Source: Nonomuraea rhodomycinica
Lineage (GTDB): Bacteria > Actinomycetota > Actinomycetes > Streptosporangiales > Streptosporangiaceae
Reading direction: 5' to 3'
Assembly: GCF_013363995.1 (NCBI RefSeq)
Contig: NZ_JABWGO010000003.1
Span: 248,001-312,000 of the forward strand
DNA: 64,000 nt
The position numbers and the translations under genes were made by a program. This document shows positions 8,496-17,341 of this stretch, piece after piece; within the stretch, counting starts at the first letter, position 1; every line of letters begins with the position of its first letter. Under the pieces are notes generated by a model. That model made no database searches. It saw only the letters and a list, made by a program, of their open reading frames with translations, and had not been told where the DNA came from.

Positions 8496-9133
8496 GACTC
8501 CTCCACAGGGGGTCGGAGCGCGGTGTGGCGCTCACCTGGTCTGTGTGCCGTACCGGCCGGCAGTTCCCGCGCCTCGCCCCGAAAGGAGGCCGTCAGCTCC
8601 CTGAGCCGGACGCGAGCCCGCGACAGGCGCGAGCGCACCGTTCCCACCGAAAGGCCGAGCGCGATCGCGGCGTCGTCATAGCTGAGCCCCGCCCACACGC
8701 ACAGGGACAGGATTTCCTGGTCGGCGAGAGGAAGCCGGTTCACCGCGACGAGCACACGGCGCATCTGGTGCTCGTCGTCGATCCGTCCGGCGATGTCATC
8801 GGCCGGATCGGGCTCCGCGGACAGGGCGGGCATCCGGTCCAGAGCGTCCCGATGACTGCGTTTGGCGCGGTAACGGTTGCGCAGGACGTTGTTGGCCACG
8901 CCGAGGAGCCACGGCAGCGCCGAGTCACGCTCGGGGCTCAGCTCCCCGTGCCGCCGCCACGCCTCCAGGAACACCACCGAGGTGATGTCCTCGGCCTCCG
9001 ACCAGTCAGCCGTGCGGCGGAAGCAATGGTTGTAGACGGCGCGCGCGTGCCGGTCGAAGATGACGCCGAAGGCCTCGGTGTCCCCGTCCACCGCACGTCT
9101 CCACAGCTCGGCGTCGGTGGGAAGGTTGTCCAT
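8492..9133 (-). CDS. RNA polymerase ECF sigma factor
   Basis: Group IV sigma factor of 213 aa. Region 2 is around residues 20-85 (AFGVIFDRHARAVYNHCFRR, then DITSVVFLEAWRR). Region 4 is around 125-180 (LPLADQEILSLCVWAGLSYDDAAIALGLS with TVRSRLSRARVRL). The ATG at 9133 has AGGTG just upstream; an in-frame ATG at 9181 would add 16 residues but has a weaker site. The downstream membrane protein overlaps by 4 nt and is the likely regulator. Target promoters are not identifiable here. Confidence 0.9.
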   Translation of the reverse strand: MDNLPTDAELWRRAVDGDTEAFGVIFDRHARAVYNHCFRRTADWSEAEDITSVVFLEAWRRHGELSPERDSALPWLLGVANNVLRNRYRAKRSHRDALDRMPALSAEPDPADDIAGRIDDEHQMRRVLVAVNRLPLADQEILSLCVWAGLSYDDAAIALGLSVGTVRSRLSRARVRLRELTASFRGEARELPAGTAHRPGERHTALRPPVEES

Positions 9134-9256
9134 CACACCTGGACTGTGTCGGCGGACAGGCACGGGTTCCCCGAAATCCACAGATATCTTCCGCGGGAGG
9201 GCCGCCGGTGCGGGCGGGCATCGGGCCGGCGGTGCGCGCCCCGCGGCGTCGCGCGG

Positions 9257-9300
9257 TTGATCCTAAGATCCCTCGCGATTGATCCTAAGATCCCTCGCGA
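9257..9300. repeat. Perfect 22-bp tandem duplication
   Basis: Two identical 22-bp copies, 9257-9278 and 9279-9300, each containing GATCCTAAGATC and ending CCTCGCGA. The second copy covers the stop codon of the TetR gene ending at 9285. It lies in the gap between the sigma gene and the TetR gene, both on the minus strand. Confidence 0.9.
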
Positions 9301-10076
9301 TCGGCCTGATCGTCCGGTCCGGCCGGGACGGCACCGACGGCACCGACGGCACCGGCGCCACCGCGTCGACCTCGGACTCGGGCGGGTGGTTCTTCATCAT
9401 GCCGGGATCGGTCGCCTTCGTGTGCCCAGCGTTCGGTGAAGAGCCGGTCCGTGGGCGGGTCGCCGGGCAGCGGACGCGGGTGGCAGGTGCGCAGGCCGTC
9501 CACGGCGATGGTGAGAACGCGCTTGTAGGCGTCGGCGGCGGCTTCGAGGAGGTCCGCGCGGCCCTGCTTGCGCAGCTGCTCCAGGGCGGGCGATCGGCCC
9601 AGCTGCTCGATCAGCAGGGAGATGTCGACGGCGGTGACGTCCGGCCTGAGCACGCCGGCCTGGTGGGCGCGCGCGACGAGCGCGGCGAGCAGTTCGTCGG
9701 AGCGGGCGGACTTGGCCCGCATCTCCTCGGTGACCTTGATGGTGCCGGCGATCGGGGCGAGCGAACCTTGGCCGAACTCGGCGCAGGTGACGATGAAGGA
9801 GGCCAGCCCTTCCCAGGGATCGTCCTCGGCGAGACCGCGTTCGGCGGCTTGGTTCCAGTTGTCGAGGGATAGTTCGGCCAGCCGTTGGAAGAGCTCCTCC
9901 TTCGTGCGGTAGCGGCGGTAGAGGCTGCCGATGCCGACCCCGGCGGCCGCTGCGATGGCCGCGACCGAAGCGTGTGCCCCGTCGTCCGCCAGTACCTGGC
10001 GTGCCGCCAGGAGGAGGGCCCGGTCGTTGCGCTCGGCTTCCGCCTGCCGAGGGCCGCGGCGCTTGGATGCGGTCAT
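9285..10076 (-). CDS. TetR/AcrR family repressor
   Basis: N-terminal TetR helix-turn-helix around residues 18-65 (ALLLAARQVLADDGAHASVAAIAAAAGVG and SLYRRYRTKEELF) with a variable ligand domain after it. It is divergent from an oxidoreductase-MFS-FMN reductase operon, with two palindromic operators between, so local repression is likely. At 263 aa it is about 60 residues longer than usual. The tail (Arg/Gly-rich, then GAVGAVGAVPAG) is encoded by a 9-bp microrepeat near 9330-9356 and ends inside a 22-bp tandem duplication, suggesting loss of the original stop. Confidence 0.9.
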   Translation of the reverse strand: MTASKRRGPRQAEAERNDRALLLAARQVLADDGAHASVAAIAAAAGVGIGSLYRRYRTKEELFQRLAELSLDNWNQAAERGLAEDDPWEGLASFIVTCAEFGQGSLAPIAGTIKVTEEMRAKSARSDELLAALVARAHQAGVLRPDVTAVDISLLIEQLGRSPALEQLRKQGRADLLEAAADAYKRVLTIAVDGLRTCHPRPLPGDPPTDRLFTERWAHEGDRSRHDEEPPARVRGRRGGAGAVGAVGAVPAGPDDQADREGS

Positions 10077-10098
10077 GTCGCCAGCATACCGAACTTGC

Positions 10099-10149
10099 GG
10101 AGCGAATCGCTCCGATTGTAAGGTCCCTCCAAGCGGAGCGTTTCGCTCC
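10099..10149. promoter_or_regulatory. Twin TetR operators
   Basis: GGAGCGA-A-TCGCTCC (10099-10113) is a perfect palindrome, extended by one matched pair on each side. GGAGCG-TTT-CGCTCC (10135-10149) is a second copy sharing both arms. Centres are 36 bp apart, near three to three and a half helical turns. The pair sits between the TetR gene and the divergent operon starting at 10231. Confidence 0.85.
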
Positions 10150-10151
10150 TA

Positions 10152-10229
10152 TTGAGGAGTCCCATTGAGGAGTCCTGTTGAGGAGTCCTGTTGAAGGCTC
10201 CCGTTGAAGAGTCCGGTTGAGGAGGATGT
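10152..10229 (+). repeat. 13-bp tandem repeat ending in a ribosome-binding site
   Basis: Six consecutive 13-bp units starting TTGA: 10152, 10165, 10178, 10191, 10204 and 10217. The type unit is TTGAGGAGTCCTG; units two and three are identical and the others differ by a few bases. The last unit reads TTGAGGAGGATGT and supplies the GAGGAGG ribosome-binding site for the ATG at 10231. Every unit begins with a possible TTG start and most carry a GGAG-like core. Confidence 0.9.
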
Positions 10230-10230
10230 C

Positions 10231-11178
10231 ATGCGGGCTGTGGTCATGGATCGGTTCGGCGGGCCGGAGGTGCTGAGCGTCCGGGAGGTCGAGGACCCGG
10301 TGCCGGGGCCGGGGCAGGTGCTCGTGGCGGTCGACTATGCCGGGATCACGTACGTCGAGACCCAGGTGCGGGCCGGCCGCGGTCCCGCGGCCCACCAGCG
10401 GCCACCACTGCCGCGCATCCCCGGCAACGCGGTGGGCGGCCGCGTCTCGGCTGTCGGCCCGGGGGCCGACGCCGCGCTGGTCGGGCGGACCGTGGTGACC
10501 ACGACCGGCGGCACCGGCGGCTACGCGGAGCTGGCCGTGGCCCGCGCGGAGGACCTCGTCCCCGTCCCGGCCGAGGTGACGCTGCGGGACGCGGTGGCGC
10601 TGCTGGCCGACGGGCGGACAGCGGTGCTCCTGCACCGGCGGGCCGAGGTGCGTCCGGGCGAGTGGGTGCTGGTGGAGGCGGCCGCCGGAGGCGTCGGCAG
10701 CCTGCTGGTCCAGCTCGCCGCCGCCTCCGGGGCGAAGGTCGTCGGCGCCGCCCGCGGTCCGGGCAAGGAGGCGTTGGTCGCCTCGCTGGGCGCTCTCGCC
10801 TACGTCGACTACTCCAAGCCGGGGTGGGAACGCGAGGTCGCCGAGATGAGCGGGGGCGTCGACCTCGTCTTCGACGGGGTCGGCGGCGTCGTGGGCGCGC
10901 AGGGCATGCGCGCCGTGCGTCCCGGCGGCCGGGCCAGTGTGTACGGCATGGCCTCCGGCTCCTGGACCGAGCCGGCCCCGCATGTGACGCTCGTCCCCGA
11001 CGGCGGCGTACCCGCCCCGGCGGAGATCCGGGAGCTGGCCGAGGAGGCGCTCGCGCACGCCGCAGCCGGTCGGCTGCGCCCGGTCATCGGCCAGACCTAC
11101 CGCTTGTCCGAGGCCGCCGAGGCGCACCGGGCGATCGAAGCCCGCGCCACGATCGGCAAGACCCTGCTGATCCCGTGA
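10231..11178 (+). CDS. Zinc-less quinone oxidoreductase-type MDR dehydrogenase
   Basis: NADPH-dependent medium-chain reductase of the quinone oxidoreductase type. GroES-like N-terminus (MRAVVMDRFGGPEVL, typical of QOR), then a Rossmann domain with nucleotide motif AAAGGVGSLLVQLA near residue 150. C-terminal ATIGKTLLIP is characteristic. No zinc-ligand cysteines are seen. Start at ATG 10231, with GAGGAGG 5-7 nt upstream. First gene of a TetR-controlled operon with an efflux pump and an FMN reductase, suggesting detoxification of a redox-active compound (inference). Confidence 0.9.
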   Translation: MRAVVMDRFGGPEVLSVREVEDPVPGPGQVLVAVDYAGITYVETQVRAGRGPAAHQRPPLPRIPGNAVGGRVSAVGPGADAALVGRTVVTTTGGTGGYAELAVARAEDLVPVPAEVTLRDAVALLADGRTAVLLHRRAEVRPGEWVLVEAAAGGVGSLLVQLAAASGAKVVGAARGPGKEALVASLGALAYVDYSKPGWEREVAEMSGGVDLVFDGVGGVVGAQGMRAVRPGGRASVYGMASGSWTEPAPHVTLVPDGGVPAPAEIRELAEEALAHAAAGRLRPVIGQTYRLSEAAEAHRAIEARATIGKTLLIP

Positions 11179-12542
11179 GCGCGCCGAACACGAGCGCCGC
11201 GCCCTCCGCCACGACCACCGGCCGCGCCCTCCTGCCGCTGGCCGCGACGGTCCTGGCGGGCGCGATGGCGGCGCTGCTGGACACCACCATCGTCGCGGTG
11301 GCGCTGGACGAGCTGGCCAGGGACCTGTCCGCGACGGTGACGGTGATCCAGTGGGTCACCACCTCCTACGTGCTGGCGATGACCGCCGTCATCCCGCTGG
11401 TGGGCTGGTCGGTCGGCCGCTTCGGCGCCCGCGCCGTGTGGCTGACAGCTCTGGGGCTGTTCCTGCTCGGGTCGATCCTGTGCGGCGCCGCGTGGTCGGC
11501 CGGCTCGCTCATCGCCTTCCGGACGCTGCAAGGGCTGGGCGGTGGCATGATCCTGCCGGTGACGCAGCTCGTCCTGGCCCGCGCCGCGGGACCCGAGCGG
11601 CTGGGCCGGGTGATGGGCAAGGTCGGCTTCGTCGGGCAGCTCGCCCCGATCTCCGGGCCCGTGCTCGGCGGCGTGCTGATAGACGGCTGGGGCTGGCGCT
11701 GGGTCTTCCTCGTCAACGCGCCGCTGATCCTGGTCTCGCTGGCCATGACGTGGCGGTGGTTCCCCCGGGACGAGGTGCGCGACGAACGTCGTCTCGACCT
11801 TGCCGGGCTGCTCCTGCTGCCGGCCGGGGTGGTCGTCCTGCTGTACGCGCTGACCGGGCTGGAGACGCGGGCCGGGATCGGGACCACGACGCTGACGGCG
11901 GCGGCGGGGGTGGGGCTCCTGGCCGCGTTCATCGCGCGTTCGCTCCGCCGGGCCGAGGCGAGCCTGCTCGACCTGCGGCTCTTCGCCGATCGCGGCTTCC
12001 GGTCGGGGACGGTCATGATGTTCGTCCTCGGCGTCACGAGCTGGGGGCCGATGTTCCTGCTGCCGCTGTACTACCAGCGCCTGCACCACCTGTCCGCGCT
12101 CGACGCCGGGCTCGCGCTCGCTCCCCAGACCCTCGGTGTCGCGCTGGCGTCCCTGCTGGCCGGACAGTACGCCGACCGCCTGCCGCCGCGTCCGCCGGCC
12201 CTGGCCGGGATGGCCGCGGCCACCCTGGGCACCCTTCCGTTCGTCTTCGCGACCCCTGACACCGACACCCTCCTGCTGAGCGTGGCGCTGCTCGTGCGCG
12301 GAGTGGGATTCGGCGTGACCGGCCTGTCCGTCAGCGTCGCCGTCTACCGCACCCTGCGCCCGGCCGCCATCCCGCACGCCACCAGCGCCAGCACCATCGT
12401 GCAACGGATCGGCGCCGCCACCGGCACCGCGCTGATGGCCGTCGTCCTCCAGGCCGGCGGCTTCGCCCCGGCCCTCGCCTGGATGTTCATTCTCACCGCG
12501 ACCGGCCTGGTCATGGCCGCGAGCCTGCCCGGCCGCAGCTGA
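11175..12542 (+). CDS. MFS drug:H+ antiporter, DHA2-like
   Basis: Fourteen-helix type MFS exporter. TM1 carries LLDTTIVAVALDELARDL, the motif D1 equivalent (LDxTIVNVALP). Others are TTSYVLAMTAVIPLVGW, FRTLQGLGGGMILPV and motif C in GQLAPISGPVLGGVLIDGWGWRWVFLVNAP. Length 455 aa, slightly short for DHA2. The GTG start overlaps the upstream stop (GTGA). Likely exports the compound that releases the TetR repressor. Confidence 0.9.
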   Translation: MSAPNTSAAPSATTTGRALLPLAATVLAGAMAALLDTTIVAVALDELARDLSATVTVIQWVTTSYVLAMTAVIPLVGWSVGRFGARAVWLTALGLFLLGSILCGAAWSAGSLIAFRTLQGLGGGMILPVTQLVLARAAGPERLGRVMGKVGFVGQLAPISGPVLGGVLIDGWGWRWVFLVNAPLILVSLAMTWRWFPRDEVRDERRLDLAGLLLLPAGVVVLLYALTGLETRAGIGTTTLTAAAGVGLLAAFIARSLRRAEASLLDLRLFADRGFRSGTVMMFVLGVTSWGPMFLLPLYYQRLHHLSALDAGLALAPQTLGVALASLLAGQYADRLPPRPPALAGMAAATLGTLPFVFATPDTDTLLLSVALLVRGVGFGVTGLSVSVAVYRTLRPAAIPHATSASTIVQRIGAATGTALMAVVLQAGGFAPALAWMFILTATGLVMAASLPGRS

Positions 12543-12573
12543 GCGGCCCTGTTCGACCACCGAGGACGTACTC

Positions 12574-13212
12574 ATGATCAACGTAGGCATCATCATCGGC
12601 AGCACCCGCCCGGGACGCAACGGCGAGGCCGTGGCCCGCTGGATCCACGACCTGGCGACCGGACGGGACGACGCCTCGTTCGAGATCGTCGACCTCGAGG
12701 ACTTCCACCTGCCGCTCCTGGACGAGGCGCTGCCGCCGGCGATGGGCCACTACGCCAACGCGCACACGCGGGCCTGGGCCGACACGATCGCGTCCTTCGA
12801 CGCGTATGTGTTCGTCACCCCCGAGTACAACCACTCCACGTCAGGGGCGCTGAAGAACGCCATCGACTTCCTGTACGCCGAATGGAACAACAAAGCCGCC
12901 GCCTTCGTCGGCTACGGCAGTGCGGGAGGCGTCCGAGCCGTGGAACACCTGCGCCTGATCATGGGTGAGCTGCAGGTCGCCGACGTACGCACCCAGATCG
13001 CGCTGTCCCTCGCCACGGACTTCGAGAACTTCCAGGTCCTCGCCCCGGCCGCCCACCACGCCGAGGCGGTCAGCGTCATGCTGGACGAGCTCCTCGCCTG
13101 GGGCGGCGCCCTGAAGGCCCTGCGTGAGACGTGGCAGGCGGAAGGCACGCCGGGGGCCGCGGAGAGCCGGCCTGACGCGGACATGGCGCCGCCTGCCGCC
13201 GCGGGGCGCTAG
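12574..13212 (+). CDS. NADPH-dependent FMN reductase family protein
   Basis: Flavodoxin-like fold, 212 aa. N-terminal GIIIGSTRPGRNGEAVARW binds the FMN phosphate, and TPEYNHSTSGALKNAIDFL is the classical SsuE/ArsH-like signature. Third gene of the TetR-controlled operon, 31 nt after the MFS gene. Probably a flavin, quinone or azo reductase; the substrate cannot be told. Its stop overlaps the convergent gntR stop by 4 nt. The last 20 or so residues (Pro/Ala-rich) lie outside the fold. Confidence 0.9.
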   Translation: MINVGIIIGSTRPGRNGEAVARWIHDLATGRDDASFEIVDLEDFHLPLLDEALPPAMGHYANAHTRAWADTIASFDAYVFVTPEYNHSTSGALKNAIDFLYAEWNNKAAAFVGYGSAGGVRAVEHLRLIMGELQVADVRTQIALSLATDFENFQVLAPAAHHAEAVSVMLDELLAWGGALKALRETWQAEGTPGAAESRPDADMAPPAAAGR

Positions 13213-13964
13213 CTGGTGGCGCGCCAGGTGAGGGAGAGGCCGGTCGCGGCGCGTTCGGTGCGGATCTCCATCATGGTGCCCAGGATGGTGGCATGGTCCG
13301 ACACGACGGGGACGCCGTCGGGCGTGTAGGTGATCCGGGTGCTGACGAGCACGGCACTGCCCTCGGGCTCGTGAAGGCGGCGCGCGGCGGCGGCGTCGAG
13401 CAGGCCCGGCCGGACCACCTCGGACGCCCGGGCGACCGCCACTCCCGCGTCGGCGAGCGCCGTGTAGAGGGAGACGGCGGTGAAGTCGCGGTCGCGGATC
13501 CGGCCGGCCACCGGCTGACGGACCCAGGACACCTGGTGAACGGCGGGACGCCCGGCGAACTCGCGGACCCGCTCCAGCCGCAGGGCGCTGTCGCCGGGAC
13601 GCAGCCGCAGCTCCGCGGCGATGCGGGCGGGGGCCCGGCGCATCGCCCGCCCGGCCACCACGGTGCGCACGTCGTGGCCCTGTTCCCGGAGATCGTCGGC
13701 CAGGCTGCGGAGGGAGCCCAGCTGGTACGCCAGGTGGGGCGGGGCCACGAACGTGCCCTTGCCGGGCCGCTGCACGATCAGCCTCTCGTCACTGAGCTCC
13801 CGCAACGCCTGGCGCAGCGTCATGAGGGTCACCCCGTAGGAGGCGCTCAGCTCCCGTTGCGGGGGCAGGGCCTCGCCGGGGGCGTAGTGTCCCGACCGGA
13901 TCTTCGCGGCGAGGTCGGCGGCGATGGCGCGGTATCTCGCCGCGTGCCCGGCGTCGGGGGTCAT
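13209..13964 (-). CDS. GntR/HutC family regulator
   Basis: N-terminal GntR winged helix around residues 10-75 (GEALPPQRELSASYGVTLMTLRQAL, then GKGTFVAPP). A C-terminal UTRA ligand domain spans about 95-240, with RLERVREFAGRPAVHQVSWV typical of HutC. Third gene of trpB-trpA-gntR, starting 10 nt after trpA. The regulator probably binds the GTTCTATAAC repeats upstream of trpB. The effector is unknown, although the operon suggests an indole or tryptophan-related compound (inference). Confidence 0.88.
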   Translation of the reverse strand: MTPDAGHAARYRAIAADLAAKIRSGHYAPGEALPPQRELSASYGVTLMTLRQALRELSDERLIVQRPGKGTFVAPPHLAYQLGSLRSLADDLREQGHDVRTVVAGRAMRRAPARIAAELRLRPGDSALRLERVREFAGRPAVHQVSWVRQPVAGRIRDRDFTAVSLYTALADAGVAVARASEVVRPGLLDAAAARRLHEPEGSAVLVSTRITYTPDGVPVVSDHATILGTMMEIRTERAATGLSLTWRATS

Positions 13965-13973
13965 CGTGGTGCG

Positions 13974-14767
13974 TCACTCCTGGTCGAGGGCCCGGCGCAG
14001 GGTCGCGAGGAAGGCCCGCAGGTCGTCCGGTCCCGCCCCGTCGAGCACCCGCCGCATGACCGCGGCGCCGACCACCACGCCGTCGGCGTGCCGGCCGGCC
14101 TCCCGCGCCTGCCCAGGCGTGGAAATGCCAAATCCTAGCAAGACCGGCCGGTCGGTGACGCTCCTGATCCGCGTGGTGAGCTCCGCCGCCGAGGCGGCGA
14201 GGGCGGCCCGCTCGCCGGTGGTGCCCATCAGCGACACCGCGTAGACGAATCCGCGGCTGCGGCGCGAGATCTCCTCCAGTCTCGGCCGCGGCGTCGCCGG
14301 CGACGCCAGCAGGGCCAGGTCGACCCCGGCGGCGGCGGCCACGCCCGTCAGCTCGCCCGCCTCGTGCACCGGCAGGTCGGGCACGATCAGACCGTCGACG
14401 CCGGCCCGCCGCAGCGCGGCGCAGAACGCCTCGGGCCCGTCGTGCAGCACCAGGTTGTAGTAGGTGCTGGCGACCAGCGGCACGCCCACGTCTCCGGCCT
14501 CGGCCAGGTCGGCGAGGATCCGGCGGGTGCTCGCCCCCCGGGCCAGCGCCGCCTCGCTCGCCTGCTGGATGGTGACGCCGTCGAGCGTGGGGTCGGAGAA
14601 CGGCAGGCCGACCTCGATCGCGTCCGCGCCGGCTTCGGCGAACGCCGTCAGGTACCGCGTCCAGCCGGGTGTGACGCCCCCGGTGACGTACGGCATGAGC
14701 AGAGCGCGGCCGGTGTCCCGGCGGGCACGCAGGTGGCGTTCGACCGCGCCCGCGGCCAGGATGTTCG

Positions 14768-14771
<4 letters not shown>
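13974..14771 (-). CDS. trpA: Tryptophan synthase alpha chain
   Basis: Cleaves indole-3-glycerol phosphate to indole and glyceraldehyde 3-phosphate and passes indole to TrpB. Both catalytic acids are visible: Glu in ADAIEVGLPFSDP and Asp in SDPTLDG. The phosphate-binding end is LLGFGISTPGQA and GVVVGAAVM. 265 aa, usual length. The GTG start overlaps the trpB stop by 4 nt. No trpE, trpC or trpD is present, so this pair is separated from the rest of the pathway and may be a second copy. Confidence 0.95.
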
Positions 14772-15973
<1,202 letters not shown>

Positions 15974-15985
15974 CTCGCTCACCTC

Positions 15986-16015
15986 GTTCTATAACTCTCC
16001 ATAGAGTTCTATAAC
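15986..16015. promoter_or_regulatory. Candidate GntR (HutC-type) operator upstream of trpB
   Basis: GTTCTATAAC occurs at 15986-15995 and again at 16006-16015, exactly 20 bp apart (about two helical turns). Between them AACTCT and AGAGTT form an inverted repeat with a 4-nt spacer. Each 10-mer has GT...TA..AC character, as HutC-type regulators prefer. It lies 13 nt from the trpB start and could also affect the divergent gene at 16196. Confidence 0.65.
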
Positions 16016-16195
16016 AGTGAGTGTGGCATGGACAACGGGGGACGCGCCACCCCGCGGGCTGTCCCGCTGACCGACGTGGCGCTGCTTTCCTGGGCCTACG
16101 GTCGGCGGGATCGTGTCCAAGAAGAGGCCGGGATACCCTGCCTACGGTGCCTACGGTGCCTCGCGAACCACGTGACCGGAGGAGTCGATGCTGGG

Positions 16196-17152
16196 ATGAC
16201 GGCAGGACGGCCGATGCCCACACAGGAGGACGTGCTCGGGTACTTCGACACGCTGTCGAACTGGGGGAGGTGGGGCGACGACGACGAGCTCGGCACTCTG
16301 AACCACATCACCGACGACGTCCGGCTGGCGGCGGCGCGGGCCGTGCGCCACGGCCGGAGCGTGTCGTGCGCGTGGGAGGTCGCCGTACCGCGGGACATGG
16401 AGCGGTCGACCACGACGTGCCCGTGCGCCGCCGACATGCCGGGCGCCGAGAACATGCCGGCGCCCGGATTCCGCGACGACCGGCGCTGGGGCTTCTCCTC
16501 CGAACGGCTCGCCGTCACGTTCCACGGCAACACCCTCACCCACCTCGACTCGCCGTGCCACATCTTCTGGGACGGCATGATGTACAACGGGCGGTCGCAC
16601 TCGCTGGTCGACGCCGCGACGGGATCGGCGTGGGCGTCCGTCACGGCGGCGGCGAACGGGATCGTCACGCGGGGTGTCCTGCTCGACATCGCGAGCGTGC
16701 GGGGTGTGCCGTGGCTGGAACCGGGGCAGGGCGTGTATCCCGACGATCTCGAGGAGGCCGAGCGTCGCCAGGGTGTGCGGGTGCGATCCGGCGACGCGGT
16801 ACTCCTGCGGACCGGCTATGGCCGGGTCCGGCACGAGACCGGCGCGGTCAGCGGCTTCACGCAGGCCGGGTGGCACGCGTCCTGCCTGCCGTGGCTGCAC
16901 GAACGGGAGGTCGCGCTGATCGGCGCCGACACCCCCCAGGACGTTCAGCCGTCGGGGTACGACGGCGTGTTGATGCCGGTTCACGCCGTGAGCCTCGTCG
17001 CCATGGGTCTGTGGATGCTCGACAACTGCGACCTGGAGGCGTGCGCGATGACGGCCGCCGAACTCGGCCAGTGGGACTTCCACCTCGCAGTCGCGCCGGT
17101 CCGCTTCGCCGGTACGTCCGGCAGCCCGGTCAACCCGATCGCCACGTTCTGA
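16196..17152 (+). CDS. Cyclase-family (KynB-like) metal-dependent hydrolase
   Basis: Cyclase superfamily (PF04199), whose known members include kynurenine formamidase and isatin hydrolase. The metal-binding motif is HGNTLTHLDSPCH, a variant of HxGTHxDxPxH. RTGYG and the C-terminal HAVSLVAMGL match the family. 318 aa, longer than KynB (about 210), so it belongs to the larger subgroup without a settled substrate. ATG 16196 has GGAGGA 11 nt upstream; ATG 16214 is possible. It faces trpBA, so an indole-derived substrate is tempting, but this is inference. Confidence 0.82.
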   Translation: MTAGRPMPTQEDVLGYFDTLSNWGRWGDDDELGTLNHITDDVRLAAARAVRHGRSVSCAWEVAVPRDMERSTTTCPCAADMPGAENMPAPGFRDDRRWGFSSERLAVTFHGNTLTHLDSPCHIFWDGMMYNGRSHSLVDAATGSAWASVTAAANGIVTRGVLLDIASVRGVPWLEPGQGVYPDDLEEAERRQGVRVRSGDAVLLRTGYGRVRHETGAVSGFTQAGWHASCLPWLHEREVALIGADTPQDVQPSGYDGVLMPVHAVSLVAMGLWMLDNCDLEACAMTAAELGQWDFHLAVAPVRFAGTSGSPVNPIATF

Positions 17153-17341
17153 CCGCGGTTCACGAGGAGGTGCGGCGCCATGAAGGACCGGCCCGCACCT
17201 GGAACGCGGTCGCGGGGCGTGCGTCGGGCCGAGGTCCGGCCCTCAAGGGGCAGGGAATGACCGGGCGTATCCTCCCGAGCCGGTTTCGGAGTACGATCCT
17301 CCGACCAATCGCATAGATCGTTCCAAGACCGGCGAGGTTGT

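Noticed and set aside
16139..16160. Short GCCTACGGT tandem repeat upstream of the cyclase gene as an operator
   Set aside because: Only two copies of 9 bp without dyad symmetry; recorded as one of many microduplications.
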